DNA of 13,884 nt from Allobrachymonas sp. (GTDB taxonomy: Bacteria > Pseudomonadota > Gammaproteobacteria > Burkholderiales > Burkholderiaceae_C), in NCBI GenBank assembly GCA_012036375.1, contig JAAUOI010000044.1:1-13884 (forward strand), in the 5' to 3' direction. The notes beneath the pieces were generated by a model that worked only from the letters and a program-made list of their open reading frames with translations, did no database searches and was not told the origin of the DNA. Every line of letters starts with the position of its first letter. Positions within the stretch are counted from its first letter, which is position 1. Below are positions 6,942 through 13,086 of the stretch, piece after piece. A program made the translations under genes and the position numbers.

Positions 6942-7640
6942 TCAGCTCTTCGCATCAAGCTTGAGATCCTGAAACAGCCGATGCTCGCAATCGGGGTCAG
7001 AACACTTTTCGCATGTGGATTGCCAGTTTTTAAGGCGATTTGAGGTGTTGGCCGGCGTATAACCTGCGCGGGGTGCTATGGAATTCATAGTATCTTGAAT
7101 GCGTTGCACCGCTTGCAGGGCGCGTGCGCAGCGTTCTGCACCTTGGCCGTAGATCACTTCAAACGGAATGCTGGCGCTGTGCAGGAGGCGGCGCAGCAGG
7201 GCATCCACAGGTGGGCGCACATGTGCGCCATCGCGCTGAATGCCATCGGCTAGCCAAGGCATATCCAAGCCCGTGACGAGGGTGAGGTCAAAGCTCTTTT
7301 GGTAGGCGAGGGCGTCCAGGTGCAGATGAGTATCGGAGAAGATGAATTCGCTGTACACAGCGGTCATGAGGGGTGTGGTGTCGGCGATTACGCAGCTGGC
7401 TTGCGCGGTTGCCGCTTCGATCCGCGTTTGCTGGGTTTGCGCGATATGGGCTTGCTCTGGTTGCTGCGGTACGCGGCCTTCTCGCTCGCACCATTCGCGC
7501 AGGTATTCACTCACAGCAATTGCGTAAATGCCTTGCGCACAGAGCTGCGCGGCCAGCTCAGTAGCGAGTTGGCTTTTGCCTGTGCTCTCTGCACCGAGGA
7601 GGGCGATTTTCAAGCGTTTGCTTTCATCACGCGCAGCCAT
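6942..7640 (-). CDS. nadR: NadR-like ribosylnicotinamide kinase (AAA/P-loop)
   Basis: P-loop kinase related to the C-terminal domain of NadR, expected to phosphorylate nicotinamide riboside to NMN. It has the P-loop GAESTGKSQL near the N-terminus, VSEYLREWCEREGR, and ADTTPLMTAVYSEF (DT-type Walker B region). It lacks the NMN adenylyltransferase and HTH domains of full NadR, so the gene symbol is used loosely. The C-terminus carries a Cys/His cluster, CEKCSDPDCEHRLF. Start at 7640 (MAARDESKRLKIALLG) overlaps the pnuC 3' end by 31 bases, so coupling is likely. PnuC next door imports the substrate. Residues about 184-205 of 232 (MNSIAPRAGYTPANTSNRL) come from repeat copy C, an oddity in an otherwise intact gene. 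Confidence 0.85.
   Translation of the reverse strand: MAARDESKRLKIALLGAESTGKSQLATELAAQLCAQGIYAIAVSEYLREWCEREGRVPQQPEQAHIAQTQQTRIEAATAQASCVIADTTPLMTAVYSEFIFSDTHLHLDALAYQKSFDLTLVTGLDMPWLADGIQRDGAHVRPPVDALLRRLLHSASIPFEVIYGQGAERCARALQAVQRIQDTMNSIAPRAGYTPANTSNRLKNWQSTCEKCSDPDCEHRLFQDLKLDAKS
7026..7091 (+). repeat. Dispersed short repeat, copy C (inside the nadR-like gene)
   Basis: Contains TTGGCCGGCGTATAACCTGC, then GCGGGGTGCTATGGAATTCATAGT. It is closest to copy A over about 60 bases, including the TTTTTAAGGCGATTTGAGG left end. It lies within the C-terminal coding region of the kinase gene and keeps the frame open on the minus strand. Confidence 0.72.
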
Positions 7641-8223
7641 GCTCGCCAACCGATAGCAGCCATCACTGCAAACACTGCATACAAACCCACCGTGAGCCAC
7701 AAGCCTTTGTAGGCAAATAATCCGATACTGATGACATTGACCACGATCCACAGCGGCCAATTGGCGGTGTATTTTTTACCGAGCCAATAGGTGGCGACCA
7801 AGCTGAGCACGGTGGGTACGGCATCCCACCAAGGCACATCGGAAGTGGTGTATTTTGATAAAAACAGGGCGATAGCCGGCACAGATACTGCGGCGAATGC
7901 TATGGAATAGAGAGTGACTGAGCGACTCATGCTCTGCGGATGTAAAGTGCCGCCGCTGCTGGATGTACCGCGCAGCCATTGCCACCAGCCCCACAGCGCA
8001 GTGAGCGCAAAGAACACTTGTAAGCCGCATTCGGCAAACAGTTTGGCATCAACAAACACAAAGCCATACATCACCGAACTCAAGAAAGCCAGCGGCCAGC
8101 CCCAATGAATTTGCCGAATATTGCAGAGCACCATCGCCAAGCCAAGCAGTGCACCGATCAGCTCGGCCCAGCTGCAGGCATTCCCGCGATTGAGAACGCG
8201 GGTGAATTCAGAAAATCAATCAT
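7610..8223 (-). CDS. pnuC: PnuC-family nicotinamide riboside transporter (frameshifted near N-terminus)
   Basis: Inner-membrane facilitator for nicotinamide riboside. Visible family features are AMVLCNIRQIHWGWPLAF, ALWGWWQWLRG, DVPWWDAVPT, YWLGKKYTANWPLWIVVN and LFAYKGLWLTVGLY, with about six to seven hydrophobic helices. Homology begins upstream of the ATG at 8140. ATG 8223 opens MIDFLNSPAFSIAGMPAA, and one missing base near 8170 then joins WAELIGALLGLAMVLCN. The repaired length is 204 residues. The start lies 7 bases after the stop of the glutamine-synthetase-like gene, and the stop overlaps the kinase gene, so all are in one operon. Trapping by the kinase fits the known PnuC mechanism. Residues about 104-123 (SIAFAAVSVPAIALFL) coincide with repeat copy E. 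Confidence 0.9.
7857..7914 (+). repeat. Possible dispersed repeat, copy E (inside pnuC)
   Basis: AGCCGGCACAGATACTGCGG followed by CGAATGCTATGGAATAGAGAG matches copy B at about 31 of 40 ungapped positions. The flank (AAAAACAGGGCGAT against AAAAACAACCGAT) extends the match to about 58 bases. Unlike copies C and D it causes no obvious length change in the protein: it encodes part of a membrane helix. It may be an old, absorbed copy; chance similarity within an Ala-rich helix remains possible. Confidence 0.45.
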
Positions 8224-8230
8224 GCAGGGA

Positions 8231-9623
8231 TTAGAACCGAAAAAAATACTCTCGCGCGATCCAATCGCGTTTGTCTTGCGCGGCTTCATAGCGAGCAATC
8301 TCTTGATTTTTGATCTGCGCATACCAAGCCAGCACTTGAGGGTCAAACGCTGTCGCCATTGCAGCATCGTTTTGCAATGCATCTAAGGCTTGCGACAAGC
8401 TGCTGGGCAAGGAGGCTGCGTTTGCATCGTTTTGCGCAGCAGCAGGCAATGAGCGCTTCAATCCATCCAAGCCCGCATAGATTTGCGAGGCCATGTAGAG
8501 ATACGGATTGGCCAATGGCGAGCCGATGCGGTTTTCAATGCGGCTGGCATTGCCTGCTGAGATGACGCGCAGCATGCTGCTTCGGCTGTCAATGCCCCAA
8601 TTGGCTCGCGTGGGGGCGAGGGCGTTGGGCGCGAAGCGGGCGTAGGCATCGAGCGTGGGGTTGGCCAAGGCGCAGATGCCGCTGGCGTGCTGGAGCAAAC
8701 CAGCGAGCCAGTGCCATGCCTGTGGAGGAAAGCGCTTGTGCGTTGTGCGGAGTCAATAGGTTGTCACCCGTTTTCAAATCCACCAAGGAGTGATGCAAAT
8801 GCCAGCCGCTGCTCATGATCTGCTCAAAGGGTGGACGACACATGAAGCTGGCGTGATAGCCCGCGCGTTGCAAGGCTTGGCATGCGGCGCTGCGAAACAG
8901 CACCATGCTGTCTGCCGCTTGCAGCGCATCTTGCACTTCAAATACCGCTTCCACTTGACTCGGGCCGAATTCCACTTCAAGCGAGGTGAGCGGCAAGCCC
9001 AGCGCCTCGCAGGTGCTGCGAACAATCTGCAAGGGCTCATCGCAGCGATCCAAATAGCGCTCTGAGAGCAGGCGATAGCCCGGATGAATCATGCTCACCG
9101 CCGGTGGCAAGCCCGGCCAAGCGGCAAGCTCGGGATCGGTTTGCGGGCGGGAATTTTCGATTTTGTAGATATGAAATTCAATTTCCAAGCCACAGCGCAT
9201 ACTGTAGCCTTGCGCCGCTAATGTCCCTAACGCCTTTTGCAGCATGCCCCGCGTATCGAGCGCGAGCACCTCTCCATCCGCGCTATACATCTGCGCTTGC
9301 AGCCAAGCGGTGCGCGATGCCCATGGCAACACCTTGAAACTCTCCAGCAAAGGTTTGACGATGAAGTTACTCGCCTGCGCAAACTCGGCTAGCAAGGGCA
9401 GATGCGCCAAACCATCAGGCTCAAACACTTTGAAGGACGTGCGATCGCTCGTGTCTTTCAGCGCTTGCGTGCCTACCATGCCGATGCCATCTTGCAGCGC
9501 AGCTTTCAATGCACGGGGCAGGATGCTTTTGGCACGCAGCTCGCCATGCAGATCACACCACGCAAAGCGAATCTGCTCAATGCCAGTGTCGTGAACGAGG
9601 CGAAGAATTTGATCGATGTTCAT
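8231..9623 (-). CDS. Glutamine synthetase-like gamma-glutamyl ligase (frameshifted)
   Basis: ATP-dependent glutamine synthetase type I fold. Motifs in order: IEQIRFAWCDLHGELRAKS (beta-grasp, 15-33), CGLEIEFHIY (144-153), EVEFGPSQVE (216-225), SGWHLHHSL (272-280), NPTLDAYARF, then NASRIENRIGSPLANPYL with AGLDG. These cover the metal, glutamate and ATP sites. Divergence from housekeeping GlnA and the adjacent Rieske gene suggest gamma-glutamylation of an amine (as PuuA or the aniline-pathway enzymes do) rather than ammonia assimilation; that is inference. The frame breaks at 8695-8702: reading MALARW then LLQHASGICALANPT needs a shift. Restoring a second copy of the 8-mer TGGTTTGC gives MALARWFAGLLQHAS (466 residues), so an 8-bp tandem repeat seems to have collapsed. 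It begins 7 bases after the Rieske stop. Confidence 0.88.
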
Positions 9624-9630
9624 GCTTGGA

Positions 9631-11094
9631 TCACTTCTTCAACCAAGAAGCTTTGCTGCGCTTGGCAGCCAGCTGCTCGCTCGCCCAAGCTTCCCATTGA
9701 TCTTTGGGTGCAAAGCCATCCACCGTGCCCGGCGCTTCGTTCAAAGTCTGCATCGCAGGCAAGCTCGGTGGTGCAGCGCCTTTTTCCGCCGCCTCTTGCG
9801 CACGCTGCAACCAACGCCGATAGAGCACGATGATTTTGTCGCTCGTGGCCAAATGCTCGCGTGTGCGGTCTTGCAGCGCTCCACTGCTCTCCACCGCCCA
9901 TTGGTCATGCACATTGATGTCGTCTTCGCCCATGCCAAGAAGGTGCGTGTGGCTTGCTCCTCGGCGGAAAAGCCCCAGGCGTTGTGCGCACCCGCCCTGG
10001 GAATGGTAATGCGGCAGCGTGGTGTAGGGCAAGCGCTGGGCGCGCATCGCCGCTTGATGGATCGGCGCATCGTAGCTGGTGAATACGCTAAACCAATAGG
10101 TGCGCCCATCGTCAACCGGCAAATGCCATTGCGTGATCGTGAGTGTCTCAGACAGCGGGATCACGAAGATATGCGGGAAGATAGCTTGCGTGATGCGCAC
10201 ATGTGTTGTCGCTTCGCTCAAAGCCCGTAGCGCTGTGATGCGAATGCCTTGCGCAGTGTTCGATCCGACGGCTTGCGCAGACAGTTGAGGCCGATGCAGC
10301 TCCCGCATCACGCGCGTCATCGGCCAGCGCTCACCTTCCACAGCGCCCGCCGCAGCGCTGCGAAACTGTTTGCCGCCTGCATTGCTGCCCGTCTCTGCTA
10401 AATCCGCATCTTGCAAAAAACGATGCAAAAACGAAGGATGCGCCGGATCCATGCCGACTTCAAAGCACTGCAACCAATTCGCTTGCCACATGCCTTTGAA
10501 CGCAAAACTGTGCGAAGCGGGCGCTGCAAAGCAATCGAGCTCGGGCATAGGCTCGGGCGCGGTTTCTCCTAACCAAGCCCACACCACGCCGGCCTTTTCT
10601 TGCACGGGATAAGTTTTCTGCCGAATATGCTGGCACAGCGTCGAAGTTGAAGGCTCGGCGGGCGTGTCAATGCACTGACCGGGCTGCTCGCCGCTGGTTT
10701 CAAAAGCCCAGCCGTGGAAGGGGCAGCGGATGGCAGTTGGAGCTGTTTTTTGAAGAGAAATCGGCATCTCGCCGGCAGAAATACTGCGCGGAGTGCTATT
10801 GTTTTTATAGTTGCCAGTTTCATATCTAGCAAAGGCCAGATTCGCCCCCCGATGCGGGCAATCCCGATCCAGCAGCGCCCAAGAGCCATCGTGGTTCTTC
10901 ACGAGTACGAAATCCTGCCCCAGAGCGCGCACGGCTTTGATCAGGCGCGGATGCTCAATGCCGCCCATATCTGGCGCAAGAGCAGGATCAAACTCTTCGG
11001 CCAAAGCAATCGGCTGCCAAAAGCGCCGCTGGAGCAATCCGCCCGCTGTGCCCGGGCCAACCTGCGTGAGGCGAATGTTTTGTTCGTGGTTCAT
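9631..11094 (-). CDS. Rieske aromatic ring-hydroxylating oxygenase alpha subunit with in-frame repeat insertion
   Basis: Phthalate-4,5-dioxygenase-like Rieske non-haem iron oxygenase, 487 residues and open throughout. N-terminus: LTQVGPGTAGGLLQRRFWQP. The [2Fe-2S] site is CPHRG (C79, H81) and CPFHGW (C124, H127). The iron site includes DPAHPSFLHRF (H219, H224). In this superfamily the two halves of the Rieske motif are normally about 15-17 residues apart; here they are 42. The extra stretch (about N95 to T120) is encoded by repeat copy D. Without it the text reads ARYETAIRC, a normal spacing. The substrate is unknown; a reductase and small subunit are absent nearby. The gene starts 6 bases after the HExxH protein's stop, and the GS-like gene follows after 7 bases. 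Confidence 0.9.
   Translation of the reverse strand: MNHEQNIRLTQVGPGTAGGLLQRRFWQPIALAEEFDPALAPDMGGIEHPRLIKAVRALGQDFVLVKNHDGSWALLDRDCPHRGANLAFARYETGNYKNNSTPRSISAGEMPISLQKTAPTAIRCPFHGWAFETSGEQPGQCIDTPAEPSTSTLCQHIRQKTYPVQEKAGVVWAWLGETAPEPMPELDCFAAPASHSFAFKGMWQANWLQCFEVGMDPAHPSFLHRFLQDADLAETGSNAGGKQFRSAAAGAVEGERWPMTRVMRELHRPQLSAQAVGSNTAQGIRITALRALSEATTHVRITQAIFPHIFVIPLSETLTITQWHLPVDDGRTYWFSVFTSYDAPIHQAAMRAQRLPYTTLPHYHSQGGCAQRLGLFRRGASHTHLLGMGEDDINVHDQWAVESSGALQDRTREHLATSDKIIVLYRRWLQRAQEAAEKGAAPPSLPAMQTLNEAPGTVDGFAPKDQWEAWASEQLAAKRSKASWLKK
10742..10811 (+). repeat. Dispersed short repeat, copy D (inserted in the Rieske gene)
   Basis: Carries TCGCCGGCAGAAATACTGCG followed by CGGAGTGCTATTGTTTTTATAGT. 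The 5-base word CAGTT flanks it at 10734-10738 and 10815-10819, 81 bases apart (27 codons), which would fit a target-site duplication. Excising one period leaves the frame intact and gives a 15-residue spacing in the Rieske motif. On the minus strand the repeat has no stop in the used frame. Confidence 0.75.
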
Positions 11095-11100
11095 GGGAGA

Positions 11101-12151
11101 TCAAGGTTGTTCGTAATGAAAGCGATGTGCACCAGGAGTCATTTCTTTGCTGCTACCCAGCGCACAATCTTTGGCCGAGAGTTGCTTCGCCCAAGCGCGA
11201 TAGGCAAACATCGGCACAGGATTCATCAGGCAATGCTTCTGGCCAAACGGGTGCAGCAAGTGCAAGAGCTGATGTCCCAGTTCATGCGAAGCAGCAATGC
11301 CCGCCAAACGTGCTGCTTCCTCAGATGAATACTGCTCGCCCTCGCGCGTTTTTTTGCCACAGCGCATCATTGTTGGTGAAGGCGAATGTGCTCCAAGCGG
11401 AATAGCTGCCAAATTTGGATTGGCGGCTGTAGCTGGTGATGCCATTGGTGTAGCCACCGCGAATCGCGCTATGTACTGAAGGCAGCACCCATTCCACACT
11501 GGCGATGATTTGATTGGTGATGATGAATTCATAAGGCAAATCGCCATAGCCTAAATAATTCCAGCGCATGAATTGATGAAACCCTGAGTCGTCGATCACG
11601 CTGTTGCCATCGAGCGCTTTGTGCTCTTGCCAGTGAGCGATATTGGCCAATTGCAAATTAGCCAAGGCTTTGCCCAGTTGATCAAAATCTTTGGCTTGAA
11701 TGTTGGGCGCGTGTTGATTGGCATATGTCGCCTGCGCTTCAAGAGATTCACCTGTTCGCGCCAAGCCCTTGGCAAACGCATCTTGCAAACGCGAAGAGCG
11801 TTGAAAGAAATTGTTGGGGTTATAGGTCAGGGATTCAGCGCGAGCTTTGAATTTGTCGGGTATCTTGTTGAATTGTTCAGCGATAGGAATTTCTACCGGC
11901 GTTTTGAAGCTGATACGCAGACCCCAATGCTCCTGTGCAGTTTGCTTCATTTGCTCCAGCATCAGAGCAGTCTGCGCAGCGCTCATACGTGGCAGCCGAG
12001 GATTGATGATATGCGCCACTCGCAGCTCAATCACACCCTCTCCCAATTGTGGGAGAGGCACGCGCAACACAGGCTGGGTTTGAGCCAAGCCGTAACTTGT
12101 CCAAAGACTCACCAGCAGCAGAATGAGACGATTTTTCATGAGTAATTTCAT
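11101..12151 (-). CDS. Secreted protein with HExxH metallopeptidase-like motif (frameshifted)
   Basis: No family I can name. The N-terminus is a clear signal peptide (MKNRLILLLVSLWTSYGLAQ, cleavage expected after the Ala-Gln region), so the product is exported. The middle is mixed helical sequence without recognised motifs. Near the C-terminus ASHELGHQLLHLLHPFGQKH-CLMNP contains HExxH (about 289-293) followed by CLMNP, which resembles a Met-turn after a zincin helix. A zinc peptidase role is likely but not proved. The frame breaks in the run of seven A (plus-strand T, 11349-11355): ALWQK leads to TREGEQYSSEEAARLAG if one A is removed. The repaired protein has 349 residues. A second start at 12139 is possible; neither has a well-spaced Shine-Dalgarno. 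First gene of the five-gene operon. Confidence 0.72.
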
Positions 12152-12217
12152 TGCTCACCATCTTAAACGGCTCTCACCGAATTCTCCAAATCAGCAACTC
12201 GCGGTATCCTTTAGGCT
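12152..12217. promoter_or_regulatory. Divergent intergenic region between the five-gene operon and maiA
   Basis: These 66 bases must hold the 5' signals of both maiA (+) and the five-gene operon (-) unless promoters lie in coding sequence. On the plus strand TATCCT at about 12205-12210 lies 7 bases before the maiA ATG, a possible -10, but I see no good -35. GGTGAG lies just upstream of the 12151 ATG on the minus strand, too close to be a well-spaced Shine-Dalgarno. No clear operator palindrome is visible. Confidence 0.3.
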
Positions 12218-12868
12218 ATGAAACTCTACAACTACTTCCGCTCCTCTGCATCGTTTCGCGTGCGCATTGCGCTGGCGCTCAAGGGCTTGCCGTATGACTA
12301 CCTTAGTGTGCATCTGGCCAAAGGCGATCATAAAAAGCCTGAGTTTGCAGGACTCGCGGCAGCCGGACTTGTGCCCTTGCTGGAATTAGAAGATGGCACG
12401 CGACTGGATCAATCGCTGGCCATCATGGAATATTTGAATGAAACGCATCCTGCGCCCGCGCTCTTGCCCGCCGATGCGCTGGGCCGCGCCCGCGTGAGGG
12501 CACTGGCGCAAAGCATCGCTTGCGAGATTCACCCGCTCAATAACCTGCGCGTCTTGAAATACCTCGTCAAAGAGATGGGGCAAACTGAAGAGGCAAAAAA
12601 TGCTTGGTATGTGTATTGGTGTCGCGCAGGGCTTGAAGCCTTTGAGCGTCAACTCGCCGCTTTGCCAGTGAGTGTGCAAGGCAAGTATTGCTATGGCGAT
12701 GCGCCCACACTGGCCGACTGCTGCCTCGTGCCGCAAATCTTCAACGCTCAGCGCTTTGATACACCACTGGCCGGCCTGCCGCGCACCATGGCGGCGTTTG
12801 AGCAGTGCATGCAGCACAGCGCGTTTATTGCCGCTGGGCCTAAGAATTGCCCGGATTTTGAGGCTTGA
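12218..12868 (+). CDS. maiA: Maleylacetoacetate isomerase (zeta-class glutathione S-transferase)
   Basis: Isomerises maleylacetoacetate to fumarylacetoacetate with glutathione in the tyrosine/homogentisate pathway, or the equivalent ring-cleavage product in gentisate-type routes. 216 residues, intact, the usual length. The zeta-class N-terminal motif is SSASFRVRIAL (9-19; the family has SSxSxRVRIAL), then GLVPLLELEDG and DQSLAIMEYL for glutathione binding. The helical domain includes ACEIHPLNNLRVLKYL and YCYGDAPTLADCCLVPQ. The start is fixed by MKLYNYFRSSASFRVR. The homogentisate genes hmgA and fahA are not in the window. It is transcribed away from the Rieske operon, so a shared role in aromatic breakdown is possible but not shown. 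Confidence 0.93.
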   Translation: MKLYNYFRSSASFRVRIALALKGLPYDYLSVHLAKGDHKKPEFAGLAAAGLVPLLELEDGTRLDQSLAIMEYLNETHPAPALLPADALGRARVRALAQSIACEIHPLNNLRVLKYLVKEMGQTEEAKNAWYVYWCRAGLEAFERQLAALPVSVQGKYCYGDAPTLADCCLVPQIFNAQRFDTPLAGLPRTMAAFEQCMQHSAFIAAGPKNCPDFEA

Positions 12869-12975
12869 GGCTTGATGATTGATGACTCGTCATCGTGCAA
12901 CAGGATAAATGCGGCGAGGAAATTCAATGCGCATACCTGTCGTCAGTGATAACGAATTCCATTGGAGTTGTTCAC

Positions 12976-13056
12976 ATGACACAAGCCTTGGTTAACCGCA
13001 TTTTCGAGAAATCTTCCAACAAGTCTTGCTCTGTGCAGTTTCTATGCCGGCTCTGA
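12976..13056 (+). CDS. Possible 26-residue small ORF
   Basis: ATG at 12976 opens MTQALVNRIFEKSSNKSCSV and stops at TGA 13056. GGAG lies about 8 bases upstream, a plausible ribosome site. Nothing like it is recognised, and its 3' half overlaps a degenerate match to the dispersed repeat (TATGCCGGC). It may be chance or the remains of a gene. The gap 12869-13086 otherwise holds only a short near-palindrome (GATGAC-TC-GTCATC, 12881-12894) and the hairpin below. Confidence 0.15.
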   Translation: MTQALVNRIFEKSSNKSCSVQFLCRL

Positions 13057-13062
13057 CTCCTA

Positions 13063-13079
13063 GAAGCCAAAAAGGCTTC
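13063..13079 (-). terminator. Small hairpin downstream of the Bug receptor gene
   Basis: GAAGCC-AAAAA-GGCTTC forms a 6-bp stem with a five-base loop, 7 bases beyond the stop of the minus-strand receptor gene. On that strand the T-run is in the loop rather than after the stem, so termination would be weak; position is the main argument. Confidence 0.35.
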
Positions 13080-13086
13080 AAATGGC

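Noticed and set aside
4156..10811. The five short repeats as a CRISPR array.
   Set aside because: They are kilobases apart, diverged from each other, and have no regular spacers or cas genes.
11345..11360. Programmed -1 frameshift in the HExxH gene at CAAAAAAAC, which contains the slippery heptamer A-AAA-AAC in the right phase.
   Set aside because: The homologous frame downstream needs a +1 (or -2) shift, while this heptamer causes -1. An extra A in the run explains it more simply.
13028..13052. A sixth repeat copy in opposite orientation (TGCAGTTTCTATGCCGGC).
   Set aside because: Only about 20 bases resemble the core, with neither end recognisable; it is too short to separate from chance.
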